A DNA stretch of 48,497 nt from Acidobacteriaceae bacterium (GCA_025352065.1 JANXUC010000170.1:1-48497); one strand, 5' to 3'. Shown: positions 35,815 to 44,019, numbered from the stretch's first letter. A program made the numbers and translations. Notes: a model not told the origin generated them from the sequence alone.

Positions 35815-36087
35815 CTACTGGACAGCGCTGAGACTCTGGTAAACGAACACCACTCCGATAACCAGTATCATCGCTCCCGATGCCGTGCCAAATATCTTCA
35901 GCATGGGTGTCAGCTTGCTCATCTTCTCCAGTAGCTCCGTTTGCTCCGTGTGCATGGGAGAGTCGGGGTTGCTGAGAAAAAGCTGGTCATCTTCGTGCAT
36001 CGATAGGGTGCTGCGGTAAATCAGCAGGACCACCAGAATAGCGGTCAGTACACCCCAAATAGTGAGAAGCCAATGGAACGGAGTCAT
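35815..36087 (-). CDS. Small membrane protein, 90 aa, unknown function
   Basis: The ATG at 36087 has GGAGGT six bases upstream, which decides the start; the longer open frame to 36192 is ignored. The product has two hydrophobic segments (about residues 4-24 and 63-85) joined by a polar loop with QLFLSNPDSPMHTEQTELLEKM. I do not recognise a family. It lies upstream of the beta-propeller gene on the same strand and could be cotranscribed with it. A role as an envelope stress or assembly factor would be guesswork. Confidence 0.7.
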   Translation of the reverse strand: MTPFHWLLTIWGVLTAILVVLLIYRSTLSMHEDDQLFLSNPDSPMHTEQTELLEKMSKLTPMLKIFGTASGAMILVIGVVFVYQSLSAVQ

Positions 36088-36347
36088 AGACCACCTCCGA
36101 GAGCGGCTTTCGGGCCGATTCCCTCTCTCCAGAAGGCTTTCGGGGGTCCGGAGAAGTAGGATGGCTCGCAACCAGTATAATCCCTTTGGCAAGAGGGTTG
36201 GATTGCGGTGCGGTCACACTGGGGGATGCGTTGCATCACATCGGTCACTTCCCGCATCTAAGTGGCAGAGACTAAAAGGCTTCGACCCTTTTGCCTCCCG
36301 GAACTGCGGGGCCTTCTTGGCTGTCTACTAAAGTTCTGTGGTCAATT

Positions 36348-36356
36348 TGCTATAAT
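36348..36356 (+). promoter_or_regulatory. Extended -10 promoter of the iron-sulfur carrier gene
   Basis: TGC-TATAAT: a perfect -10 hexamer (36351-36356) with the TG of an extended -10 element one base ahead. No good -35 box is seen, which extended -10 promoters do not need. Transcription would start near 36363, about 20 bases before the start codon. Confidence 0.75.
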
Positions 36357-36383
36357 TTGAGTCAGCGGTTTAAGGAGATACTC

Positions 36384-36773
36384 ATGGCGACCACAACCAC
36401 CCCGGAAGTTACGACGCAACCCGTCCCCGAAGCTGCCCCGAAGGCATTGCCGGTCACGCTAACGCCGACGGCGATTGGCAAAGTCAAAGAGATTATGTCG
36501 CAGCAGACTCCCGCGCCTTCCGGCCTACGCGTAGGCGTGGTTGGCGGCGGATGCTCCGGTTTCTCGTACTCCATGCAGTTCGAGAACGCTCCTGGCATGA
36601 TGGACAAAGTTTTTGAATTCGATGGCTTAAAGGTCTACGTGGACGCCACATCGGTCATGTACCTGAATGGCTGCCGCGTGGATTACGTTGAAACGCTGGA
36701 AGGCGCTGGCTTCAAGTTCGAGAACCCGAACGTGAAGAGCACTTGCGGCTGCGGTTCTTCGTTTAGCGTCTAA
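36384..36773 (+). CDS. A-type iron-sulfur cluster carrier (HesB/IscA/ErpA family)
   Basis: A 129-residue protein. The family core starts near residue 22 and shows GGGCSGFSYSM with Cys57 and the C-terminal pair CGCG with Cys121 and Cys123, the three cysteines that bind the cluster or iron. It should receive Fe-S clusters from a scaffold and pass them to apo-enzymes in the cytoplasm. The first 21 residues are a Thr/Pro/Ala-rich tail not usual for the family. AAGGAG stands six bases before the ATG. The gene forms a single-gene unit with its own extended -10 promoter and a perfect terminator. No other Isc or Suf gene is in the window. Confidence 0.93.
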   Translation: MATTTTPEVTTQPVPEAAPKALPVTLTPTAIGKVKEIMSQQTPAPSGLRVGVVGGGCSGFSYSMQFENAPGMMDKVFEFDGLKVYVDATSVMYLNGCRVDYVETLEGAGFKFENPNVKSTCGCGSSFSV

Positions 36774-36798
36774 GTTCTTGTGGGGTAGATTTGATGTG

Positions 36799-36833
36799 AA
36801 AAAGCCTCACCCTAGGGTGAGGCTTTTTGTTTT
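36799..36833 (+). terminator. Rho-independent terminator after the iron-sulfur carrier gene
   Basis: A perfect 30-base palindrome, AAAAAGCCTCACCCT and its complement (36799-36828), followed by GTTTT. The A-run on the left and T-run on the right allow it to end transcription from both sides. Confidence 0.95.
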
Positions 36834-36844
36834 AGAAAATGTAG

Positions 36845-36864
36845 CGCGGACACTCTAGTCCGCG
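36845..36864. repeat. Intergenic hairpin, CGCGGAC family
   Basis: CGCGGAC (36845-36851) pairs perfectly with GTCCGCG (36858-36864) over a six-base loop. It lies downstream of the leftward pseudopilin gene and next to the terminator above. The surrounding GTAGCGCGGACACTC resembles a dispersed hairpin repeat I associate with Acidobacteria and other soil bacteria. A second copy is not in the window. Confidence 0.45.
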
Positions 36865-36912
36865 AAAACTTCCCACCGATATAAATCTTCGCAACTTCCT
36901 AGCTGTGTGGCT

Positions 36913-37899
36913 CTAGCTGGGTGGCGGATCGCCGATCGGTGCCGGATTTTGCCCCGGACCCGGGTTGCCCTCGGGGTTCGGATTCTGTCCAACTGGCGTG
37001 CCTAAGCCGTTGGGCGGGTTGCCGGGTTGTCCTGGAAGCTGACCCTGCGCTCCGAAACCCAACACTTGCGCCTGCGCTGGTCCGTTCAGCAGCCCTCCGC
37101 GGTCGCCTTGAGGGTCGTAGTAAAAAAGCCACTGGTTGTAACGATGCTTGTGATTGAACTCGCGGATGGATTCTTTCTTACTGGTGCTGGCCACGCCGAC
37201 AATCGCGCCGCCACCAAACGTAGGTCCACCGGAGACCGGGGCGGGTTGGCCCGCATCCTCTTTGTCGGTTGCGTCACCAGTAGGATTACCGTTCGCATCT
37301 TCACCGGGAGTCTTGGCATCCGGGTTCTTGCCGGTATCGACGGCGCTGGGATTGGCCTGTGTCGGATTGCCTTCCACTGGGTTGTTCGGATTTTGGTCCA
37401 ACACACCTTGTTGCTGCAGCAGGCTCTGCGCTCGATTCAACAGCGCGGCATTCGAGGCGCCGTTAAGCAAACCCACCCCCGGCGGTACTTGCCCGCCGAT
37501 CCCACCGCTCAGTTTGACCCCACTATCGCCGAAGTGCAGCAGCTTAAAGTCATTTCCGGTAAGCGGATCTTTGTAGCGCCTGCGCAGAAAGCGCAGGTTG
37601 TTCGTCGATTCCAGGTCTTCGATCTTCGCAGGGTAGCGCTGGACTTTTTTGTAGTAGGCCTTGATGGCCCGCATATACTGCGTCCCACGGTGACGCATTT
37701 CCTCTTCGCGATCCCGCTGATTTTGCTGCTTGATGTAGCCCAGGTCGTAAGTCAGCGCGAGTGTGGCGATCGCTCCCACGGCAACGAAAAATATGAGCGT
37801 AAGCAGGATATAGCCGCGCTGTTTGCGCCCCGGACCTGACTGCGGCGGACGCCGGAGCCGCTGGGAAAAACGATCTGGATTGCTGCGTTCCTGCGGCAT
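36913..37899 (-). CDS. Pseudopilin-like protein with a Pro/Asn/Gly-rich tail
   Basis: A 328-residue protein, last in the pilus operon. After a basic head, KQRG-YILLTLIFFVAVGAIATLALT forms a type IV prepilin-like leader and helix: a glycine cleavage site followed by a hydrophobic stretch. Position five of the mature form is threonine instead of the usual glutamate. Residues 60-110 continue as a charged amphipathic helix (REEEMRHRGTQYMRAIKAYYKKVQRYP) typical of GspG-like pseudopilins. From about residue 145 the chain becomes rich in Asn, Pro, Gly and Ala, low complexity, and ends PIGDPPPS. Family knowledge suggests a minor pilin or pseudopilin of a type II/IV system. It starts two bases after the stop of the PilP-like gene. 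Confidence 0.75.
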   Translation of the reverse strand: MPQERSNPDRFSQRLRRPPQSGPGRKQRGYILLTLIFFVAVGAIATLALTYDLGYIKQQNQRDREEEMRHRGTQYMRAIKAYYKKVQRYPAKIEDLESTNNLRFLRRRYKDPLTGNDFKLLHFGDSGVKLSGGIGGQVPPGVGLLNGASNAALLNRAQSLLQQQGVLDQNPNNPVEGNPTQANPSAVDTGKNPDAKTPGEDANGNPTGDATDKEDAGQPAPVSGGPTFGGGAIVGVASTSKKESIREFNHKHRYNQWLFYYDPQGDRGGLLNGPAQAQVLGFGAQGQLPGQPGNPPNGLGTPVGQNPNPEGNPGPGQNPAPIGDPPPS

Positions 37900-37901
37900 G
37901 G

Positions 37902-38510
37902 CTAGCTCTGCGTCAGAGGAATGCTCTGGCTATGCTTGTAGAGAACATCCTCGATCTCAACCGCATTCGGGCTGATGCGGACAACCTTGTAGCGCCGATT
38001 CACAATGTCGCCTTCGGAAGCAATGAATACGTCTTCTCCTTCGGAGAGGAAAACTCTCTTCGCTTCGCCGGGCTTATTCGTAAAACCGAAAAACTTCAAG
38101 GTTATAGGTGGCGGCGGAGGGGGTCCAGTCGGTCCCTGAGGAACGTCAGTCCGAGGATCATGTACAGGTGTTGGAATCTTCGCTACTTCAGCCTGTTCCA
38201 CAAAAATATTCCGTCCGCTTCCGCTATAACTAAGCCCTTCCACCGAACGCAGCAACTGCAGCCGGAGCGTGGGATCCAGCGACGATTGCGGATCCGCCAC
38301 CAGTCGGGGATTCCCCTTCGCGCCTGTTCTTGAAGCAGAATACGAGCCGCCGCTAGCCGAAGGGGTTTTCGTCGCACTCGTGCTCATAGTCGAAGCCCCC
38401 GGAGCGGGCGCAGGATCCGGCCACCCCAAACGGATCACCTGCACCAGCGCCAGTAGTCCCAGCACGCTGGCGATGATCACCTGCTTCCGGTTTTCCACTC
38501 CGATCTGCAC
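37902..38510 (-). CDS. PilP/GspC-like inner-membrane alignment protein
   Basis: A 202-residue protein with one N-terminal membrane segment (about 11-27), a Ser/Ala/Pro-rich linker, a proline run near residue 135 and a C-terminal beta domain (LKFFGFTNKPGEAKRVFLSEGEDVFIASEGDIVNRRYKVVRISPNAVEIED), the fold used by GspC and PilP homology regions. It should link the PilNO platform to the secretin in the periplasm. The start is a GTG that directly follows the TAA of pilO, so the genes are translationally coupled. It lacks the lipobox of typical PilP, and the single N-terminal helix is more GspC-like. Secretin pilQ is not in the window. Confidence 0.72.
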   Translation of the reverse strand: MQIGVENRKQVIIASVLGLLALVQVIRLGWPDPAPAPGASTMSTSATKTPSASGGSYSASRTGAKGNPRLVADPQSSLDPTLRLQLLRSVEGLSYSGSGRNIFVEQAEVAKIPTPVHDPRTDVPQGPTGPPPPPPITLKFFGFTNKPGEAKRVFLSEGEDVFIASEGDIVNRRYKVVRISPNAVEIEDVLYKHSQSIPLTQS

Positions 38511-39098
38511 TTAAGCGCCTGCCTTTACGTAAGTTTCCAATTTCAGTTGCAGCTTTACATCGCCACCCTGCGACTCGCCCAAACTCACGCTATTCACGAT
38601 GAAGAAAGTCTTCGACCGTTCCAGATCGTTAATGAATCGCATCATGTTGGGATAGCTGCCGGAAAACGCCGCTTCCACTTGCACCGGTCGCAATCCCACG
38701 GCGAGCGCCGCTGCCGTATTGTCCCTGCCTTCGGACCTCGTCTCCGCCTTGGGATCGGTCTTTCTTTCGTATTTCGCCAGATCCATCTTGACCGAATGCG
38801 TCCCCGCAATCTTGCCTAACGCTTCCGGAATTGAGGATTGTTCGGCCGGGAAGCGATTAGCGTAGAAATCGTTAATCTCGCCTCGCGCCTCAACAATCTT
38901 CTTGTCAATCCCGCGCAGCGGAACCACTTCCCGCGTTTTATCCCGCAGAGTCGTGTCCAGTTGCTGCAGTTCGGCCAGTCGCGAGCTCGACGATCCCGTC
39001 AACGGCGTAAGCAGCACCACCAGTGAAGCCACGCTGAGCACGCCCATCGCGATCAGCGCGGTATAGATGCGTTTTTTAGCTTGTCCAAAATCCGCCAT
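38511..39098 (-). CDS. pilO: PilO, type IV pilus inner-membrane platform protein
   Basis: A 195-residue protein with one membrane helix (about 12-31), a coiled-coil stretch (about 40-75) and a ferredoxin-like periplasmic domain (SGSYPNMMRFINDLERSKTFFIVNSVSL is the family mark). It pairs with PilN in the ring that ties the cytoplasmic motor to the outer-membrane secretin. Its ATG overlaps the stop of pilN by one base (TAATG), showing tight translational coupling. The length is close to the family norm. Confidence 0.87.
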   Translation of the reverse strand: MADFGQAKKRIYTALIAMGVLSVASLVVLLTPLTGSSSSRLAELQQLDTTLRDKTREVVPLRGIDKKIVEARGEINDFYANRFPAEQSSIPEALGKIAGTHSVKMDLAKYERKTDPKAETRSEGRDNTAAALAVGLRPVQVEAAFSGSYPNMMRFINDLERSKTFFIVNSVSLGESQGGDVKLQLKLETYVKAGA

Positions 39099-39739
39099 TA
39101 GCGCGCGCCCCTCTCTCCCGTGGCAGCTTTCGCGGCTGTCTTCGTGGCAGCGCTACTCGGCTTCACAGCTTCGGCTTGCGGCAGATAAACGGCTTCGATT
39201 TCCGAATGCACTGGATCCCCATTGCCCTGAGCTTGATTCGTACTCTCTTCGTGAATGGAAGGCTGCAGGAACCGCGGCGACTGTTCCATCTTACGTACAA
39301 GTTCAATAGCGCGCTCACGCGTCTGGCTCGCCACGCTGAGCTTCAGCTTGAGCTGATTGTCCTTAAGCTCCGGATGAATGGAGGTCACGTGAATCTGTGG
39401 CGGCATAATCCGCTCCAGATCGACGAACACCTGCGTCCACGAAAACGACTTGCGCCGGATCAGATCGTTAATGAATTGCGATTGATCGCGCGCACTGCGA
39501 TTTTCCAACCGGTCCAGCACTTCCTGCGCACGAGAGCGTTCCTGCTCGCAAGCGCCGATCTGTTTCTGGAAACTCGCAATCTGATTCTGATCTTTGCGCG
39601 CGTCTTTCCACGCCAGGATCGCTGCGATCATCAGCCCCAGCGTGACCAAGCCAGCCAAGGCCAGCGCCGGGCCCCAGCGCAGCCAGAATTTCCGGCTGTC
39701 TTCGTACGGCTGGCTCGCAAGATTGATGTTTAAACGCAT
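39098..39739 (-). CDS. pilN: PilN, type IV pilus inner-membrane platform protein
   Basis: A 213-residue protein. The N-terminal cytoplasmic tail MRLNINLASQPYEDSRKF matches the short PilN motif that docks into PilM. A membrane helix (about 24-44), a coiled coil (about 48-85) and a ferredoxin-like domain with VFVDLERIMPPQIHVTSIHPE follow. The last 40 residues are an Ala/Lys/Thr-rich tail. PilN binds PilM inside the cell and PilO in the periplasm. The upstream gene pilM ends 161 bases earlier, with the large inverted repeat in between; all other gaps among these genes are close to zero. No clear ribosome site is visible ahead of the ATG because of the AT-rich insertion-like sequence. Confidence 0.88.
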   Translation of the reverse strand: MRLNINLASQPYEDSRKFWLRWGPALALAGLVTLGLMIAAILAWKDARKDQNQIASFQKQIGACEQERSRAQEVLDRLENRSARDQSQFINDLIRRKSFSWTQVFVDLERIMPPQIHVTSIHPELKDNQLKLKLSVASQTRERAIELVRKMEQSPRFLQPSIHEESTNQAQGNGDPVHSEIEAVYLPQAEAVKPSSAATKTAAKAATGERGAR

Positions 39740-39749
39740 GATGAATGTT

Positions 39750-39860
39750 TAATTTTGTAATGTGTAATTTGGTAATTTAAAACCTTAAACCTCGGAACAG
39801 CCCTCGCGCGATGCGCAACGTTTCCGCTCTTAAATTACAAAATTACACATTACAAAATTA
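39750..39860. repeat. 31-base near-perfect inverted repeat between pilM and pilN
   Basis: Left arm 39750-39780 and right arm 39830-39860 are complementary over 31 bases with one mismatch, and enclose a 49-base GC-richer loop. The arms are made of short reiterations of ATTACAAA/TTTGTAAT and are far more AT-rich than the flanking genes. The block nearly fills the 161-base gap. It could be a tiny non-autonomous mobile element, or an RNA hairpin that stops or slows transcription inside the operon. Confidence 0.85.
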
Positions 39861-39900
39861 CAAATTCTAAAAATCAAACTTGCCACCTTGGCCGAACTGC

Positions 39901-40788
39901 TTACGAAACCAAAGCTCCCACCACCCCAGCCATGCGCCAGCGTGGCGCTGAACCGGTGGTGCCAGCTCCTAGCTGCGAGGACTCGACTAAGTCGTGAACC
40001 TCCGCGCCCGTCTGTGCCTTCAGCGCCGGACCTGCGCCGCCACTGTCAGGCAGTCCAGAAACAAAAATGTGCTCGATGTTCAGATGGTACGTGTCTTGAA
40101 AAAAGACGACCGAAGGGTAAACTTCTTCCGCCAACTGTTCGCCCGTGATGGTCACGCCGCGCATGTTTTCCAGAGTGCGGAACAGCAAAAGCTGATTCTG
40201 ATCCATAATCGCGATGCTGGTGCTGCGGGCATCCACCTTCACGACCAAGGAAGGCCGCGACGTGTCGGCCGCGCCCAGAGCGGCAATCATCGACGGAACA
40301 ACTATACCCGGGCTGTATCCGGCATCGCGTAAAGCCGATTCGTATTCTTCCAAAATCTTGGTCAGAACCACGGCGGCCACAACGCGAATGCCAGACTCCT
40401 TGCCCGGCTGCGCATGATAGGAAACTTTCGCCTGATCCAAATCGAACGGCAGCGCCTTCTTCAAACGGAATCTGACGACACCCTCAGCTTCCCTTGGATT
40501 GGAAGGCAGAGCGTCAAAATCCAGCAGCATCACGCGGGCCGTGGCGTCGGGCAATACGGCAATGACGTCCTTCGAGCGGCCAGCCACTTCGTCCAGCACT
40601 TCACGCAACGCCTGTCGCACAGCTTCCGGCTGGCGGATATTCGATTCGGTCAAGTCGGGTACAACGCTGCCCGGCGCGAGTTCCCGCGCGGCATACGTCT
40701 CCAAAATCTGCCCGCTATCCGAAACGCGTCCAGCCAGCACTCGATCCGCAGCGATCTCGCAGGCTAAACGTGGACGAGCATCCGCCAT
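39901..40788 (-). CDS. pilM: PilM, actin-like cytoplasmic pilus protein
   Basis: A 295-residue actin-fold protein of the PilM/FtsA type. ACEIAADRVLAGRV near the start is the first phosphate-loop region; RFRLKKALPFDLDQAKVSYH matches the PilM-type domain; and LVVKVDARSTSIAIMDQNQLLLFRTL is the second ATP-binding strand pair. It binds ATP and the N-terminal tail of PilN, forming the cytoplasmic ring over PilB and PilC. The ATG at 40788 has AGGAG eight bases upstream; an earlier in-frame start at 40818 has none. The family is usually about 350 residues, so this one is somewhat short, missing mainly the C-terminal helix region. Confidence 0.86.
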   Translation of the reverse strand: MADARPRLACEIAADRVLAGRVSDSGQILETYAARELAPGSVVPDLTESNIRQPEAVRQALREVLDEVAGRSKDVIAVLPDATARVMLLDFDALPSNPREAEGVVRFRLKKALPFDLDQAKVSYHAQPGKESGIRVVAAVVLTKILEEYESALRDAGYSPGIVVPSMIAALGAADTSRPSLVVKVDARSTSIAIMDQNQLLLFRTLENMRGVTITGEQLAEEVYPSVVFFQDTYHLNIEHIFVSGLPDSGGAGPALKAQTGAEVHDLVESSQLGAGTTGSAPRWRMAGVVGALVS

Positions 40789-40847
40789 TTCGTGAACTCC
40801 TAGAGAAATTGAAACCAATTAACGCTGAAACTAACTCAACTCAAAGC

Positions 40848-40883
40848 TTGTCATTCCGAAGGGCTTCAGCCCCGAAGAATCTG
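40848..40883. repeat. Intergenic hairpin repeat, TGTCATTC family, copy 2
   Basis: Starts TTGTCATTCCGA and ends GAAGAATCTG, with an inner hairpin GGGCT-TC-AGCCC. It shares the 12-base start and the GAAGAAT end with the reverse complement of the element at 18464-18494, so the two are members of one family. It lies in the gap between pilB and pilM. Confidence 0.6.
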
Positions 40884-40999
40884 CTTCCTTGCCCCTGAAG
40901 CGCTCTTACCACTATAAATTCAAACTCAGCCAGCCAAGCACCGCAATAGCCGAATCAGCACTCCCGAGTACTAGAACTTTAGTGCAGAATCGCCGGGTG

Positions 41000-41035
41000 C
41001 CCCGTCCTTGTCGCGCCCTTTGCGACAGGGCGGGG
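41000..41035. repeat. GC-rich hairpin directly after pilB
   Basis: CCCCGTCCTTGTCGC (41000-41014) pairs with GCGACAGGGCGGGG (41022-41035) with one wobble and one bulged base, loop of seven. It begins five bases past the pilB stop. It could end or attenuate transcription between pilB and pilM, although no T-run follows on the minus strand. The flanks (GCCGGGTG before, ATCTTC after) resemble a dispersed acidobacterial repeat I recall. Only one copy is in the window. Confidence 0.5.
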
Positions 41036-41040
41036 ATCTT

Positions 41041-42753
41041 CTATCGCGAACTCTCAATAAACGTAACCTTGTTGATCTCTTTCAAGGTCGTGAAGCCCAT
41101 CCGCACCCGATCCAGCGCCGATTCTCTCAGGAACCGCATACCTTCTTCGCGCGCCGCCCGGCGAATTTCCGAACTGGGACGCTTATCCAAAATCATTTCG
41201 CGAATACGATCGCTCAGTTCCAGCAACTCGTGGATCGCAGTTCGCCCGCGATATCCGGTACCCGCACACTCAATACAGCCCTGGCCTTCATAAAAGGGAA
41301 CCGGTCCCCATTGCACGGGGTCAAGGCCACTGGCTTCCAGCATCTCCGCCGGATAGTGCAGCTGCGTCTTGCACGATTCGCAAATCAAGCGGACAAGTCG
41401 CTGGGCCAGGATGCAGTTCAACGCAGAGACAAAGTTGTAGGCCTCAACGCCCATGTTCAAAAAGCGCCCTAGCACGTCGACCACGTTATTCGCATGGACG
41501 GTGGTGAACACCAAATGTCCCGTTAGCGCCGAGTTAATGGCAATCTGTGCCGTTTCCTGGTCGCGGATTTCGCCGACCATGATCTTGTCGGGGTCGTGAC
41601 GCAAAATGGAACGCAATCCACGGGCAAACGTTAAACCCTTCTTTTCATTCACCGGAATCTGCGTGATGCCGCGCAACTGGTATTCGACGGGATCTTCAAT
41701 CGTGATGATCTTGTCTTCGTCCGTCTTGATTTCATTGATGGCCGCGTACAGCGTAGTCGTCTTACCGGAACCGGTCGGCCCAGTTACCAGCACCATGCCG
41801 TAAGGCTCTTTAATGTAACGACGGAAGCGGCGCAAATCATCTTCGCCAAAGCCCACCACATCCAGCGTGAGCTTCTGGAACTTCTCGCTCATCGATTCTT
41901 TATCCAGAACGCGGAGCACCGCGTCCTCGCCGTGAATCGACGGCATGATCGAAACGCGGAAATCGATAGGCCGTTCCGGCTGGCCGTACTTCACGCGGAA
42001 ACGGCCGTCCTGCGGCACGCGGCGCTCGGATATATCGAGCTCGCTCATCACCTTGATGCGCGAAATAATCGTCGATTGATGTTCGCGGCCCAGCGGCTGC
42101 ATGGCCTGCTGCAACACGCCGTCAATGCGGTATTTGATCACCACAGAGTCATCGCGACTCTCAATATGGATATCACTGGCGCGGCGCTGCAGCGCGGTAA
42201 AGATGACGATATCGACCAGCCGAATAATCGGACTGATATCGTCTTCCGCCGTCAGGCGGTCGATGGAAATACTTTCGTCGGCGTTTTCATCTTCGTGAAC
42301 CACATGCAGCGTGAAGCCTTCGCTGGCATCTTCCAGCACGCGCTGCGACTGCTCAGTCTTCTTCAGAATGTCGCTGATCTGCGCCAGCGTCGCCACTTTC
42401 GTGACAATTCGCTTCCCCAGCAGCGTGCTGATCTGGTCGATCATCATCAGCTGGCTGGGATCGGCAATCGCAATCGCCAGGCGTCCGTCCGGAAGTTCTT
42501 CCAACGGAATAAAGTTGCTGTTGAACATCAATTGCACAGGAATCTTGCGGAAGAGGTCGTGCTGCAACTGAAAGTTTCGCAGATCGACAAATTCAAAACG
42601 ATAGCGGCGGGCCAGGCTTTGTGCCCGTTCCACATCGTCCTGATGATCCACCACACGACCCCCGTTCGCGCCCGCGTTGACCGCCATAGGTTTCTTGACG
42701 CCGCTGCTCGGATCGAGTGCCGCTGGAATCTCGGGTTGTTTGCCTGCCGCCAT
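41041..42753 (-). CDS. pilB: PilB, type IV pilus extension ATPase
   Basis: A 570-residue hexameric ATPase of the GspE/PilB family. The N-terminal domain (about 30-170) is the PilB-type MshEN-like fold (ARRYRFEFVDLRNFQL, FNSNFIPLEELPDGRLAIAIADPS). The motor domain has Walker A GPTGSGKTTT with Lys331, the Asp box after it, Walker B IMVGEIRDQETAQIA and a His box ending TGHLVFTTVHANN. Near the C-terminus the zinc-binding cysteine set CESC and CIEC marks PilB rather than the retraction ATPase PilT. It powers pilus assembly. The ATG at 42753 follows AGGAAGC. PilC is encoded just upstream (54 bases) and pilM downstream after two hairpin repeats. Confidence 0.95.
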   Translation of the reverse strand: MAAGKQPEIPAALDPSSGVKKPMAVNAGANGGRVVDHQDDVERAQSLARRYRFEFVDLRNFQLQHDLFRKIPVQLMFNSNFIPLEELPDGRLAIAIADPSQLMMIDQISTLLGKRIVTKVATLAQISDILKKTEQSQRVLEDASEGFTLHVVHEDENADESISIDRLTAEDDISPIIRLVDIVIFTALQRRASDIHIESRDDSVVIKYRIDGVLQQAMQPLGREHQSTIISRIKVMSELDISERRVPQDGRFRVKYGQPERPIDFRVSIMPSIHGEDAVLRVLDKESMSEKFQKLTLDVVGFGEDDLRRFRRYIKEPYGMVLVTGPTGSGKTTTLYAAINEIKTDEDKIITIEDPVEYQLRGITQIPVNEKKGLTFARGLRSILRHDPDKIMVGEIRDQETAQIAINSALTGHLVFTTVHANNVVDVLGRFLNMGVEAYNFVSALNCILAQRLVRLICESCKTQLHYPAEMLEASGLDPVQWGPVPFYEGQGCIECAGTGYRGRTAIHELLELSDRIREMILDKRPSSEIRRAAREEGMRFLRESALDRVRMGFTTLKEINKVTFIESSR

Positions 42754-42807
42754 ATGCTTCCTGACTTATTTCTAAATACGGAACTATAAATTCTAGAGCT
42801 ATGAATT

Positions 42808-44019
42808 CTAGTGTTGCGATAATCCTGAACCCAGCGAAAAAATCGGCATGTACAGAGAAATCAAAACGCCGCCAACCACCACTGCCATCACAATCAAAAT
42901 AATCGGCTCAATCAACGATAACGCCGCCGATAGGGCTGTCTGTACATCCTCTTCGTAAAATTCCGCGACCGAGGTCAACATGCCGGGAAGCGCACCGGTG
43001 GATTCGCCGACTTCCATCATTTCAACCGCCAGCTGCGGAAAAACTTTCTCGTCCTCAATACATTTCGAAAGCGGCTGCCCGCCGCGCACGCCGCCCACGG
43101 CCGACTCCACGCCTTTGCGGATGCGGGCACTCGTCATAGCGGGACCAGCGGTTTCGAGAGCGGCCACCAACGGCAATCCGCCCGCCAGCAAAGTCGACAT
43201 CATGCGCGAGAAATTTGCCACTTGGTATTTCAGCAGAATTTGACCGATCAGCGGCGTTCCTAAGAGCACTCGGTCTATAAAAGCCGCGCCTTTTTCCGTC
43301 CCCGCCCAGCGCCACATCAGAACGACGAACGTCACAGTTCCCAAAGCGATCCAGATAAAGTAGTCTCGCGCCGCCGTGCCAATCGCCATCATGATAATCG
43401 TTGGCATCGGCAGCTTCGCGCCCATGTTATCGAACAACTTGGCAAACTCCGGCACCACGTAGGTGACCAGAAAAATGAGCATCACAATTACCATGCCGAT
43501 CAGCAGCACGGGATAAACCAGCGAAGCCGTCAGCTTCTTCCGGAAACTCATTTCCAGCCGCTGGAATGCGATGTAGCGGCTCAGTACTTCTTCCATGTTG
43601 CCGCTCTTTTCGCCCGCTTCCAGCGTGGTCGTGTAAACCTTGGGGAACGCAGCCTGCGCATCGAACGCCTGCGAGAGGAGTTCACCGCTCTTCACGCGAT
43701 CGCGCACGTTATCCAATAAGGAGCGCAAATACAAATTCGGTTGCCGCTTAATCAGCAAATCCAAAGACGTCAATACCGGCAACCCAGCCTTCAGCAGTGT
43801 CAAAAACTGCTGGTTAAAAATTACGAACTGTTCCAGTTTGATGCGCTTCTTGCCGAAATTAACCTGACCGCCGGTCAGAATTCCCTGCGGCTTCACCGAA
43901 TACACAAGGTAGCCCTGCTGCGTGAAGCGCTCCTGCACCTCGGCAGGCGAGTATCCACGCTCCACCTGCTCCATGGTGCGGCCCCGCTCATCGGCCATCT
44001 TGATGACAAATTCGGCCAT
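42808..44019 (-). CDS. pilC: PilC, type IV pilus inner-membrane core protein
   Basis: A 403-residue protein of the GspF/PilC family with two homologous T2SF domains, each followed by membrane helices. Marks seen are FNQQFLTLLKAGLPVLTSLDLL in the first domain and NFSRMMSTLLAGGLPLVAALETA in the second, a classic pair. The final helix ends PIFSLGSGLSQH. It forms the membrane platform on which PilB turns to insert pilins. The start at 44019 has only a weak ribosome site. It is followed 54 bases later by pilB on the same strand and preceded by a lolA-like gene. Length and domain order are normal. Confidence 0.95.
   Translation of the reverse strand: MAEFVIKMADERGRTMEQVERGYSPAEVQERFTQQGYLVYSVKPQGILTGGQVNFGKKRIKLEQFVIFNQQFLTLLKAGLPVLTSLDLLIKRQPNLYLRSLLDNVRDRVKSGELLSQAFDAQAAFPKVYTTTLEAGEKSGNMEEVLSRYIAFQRLEMSFRKKLTASLVYPVLLIGMVIVMLIFLVTYVVPEFAKLFDNMGAKLPMPTIIMMAIGTAARDYFIWIALGTVTFVVLMWRWAGTEKGAAFIDRVLLGTPLIGQILLKYQVANFSRMMSTLLAGGLPLVAALETAGPAMTSARIRKGVESAVGGVRGGQPLSKCIEDEKVFPQLAVEMMEVGESTGALPGMLTSVAEFYEEDVQTALSAALSLIEPIILIVMAVVVGGVLISLYMPIFSLGSGLSQH

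Noticed and set aside
41932-42789. A 285-codon plus-strand open frame antisense to pilB
   Set aside because: Shadow of pilB; its sequence is histidine- and arginine-rich with no family marks.
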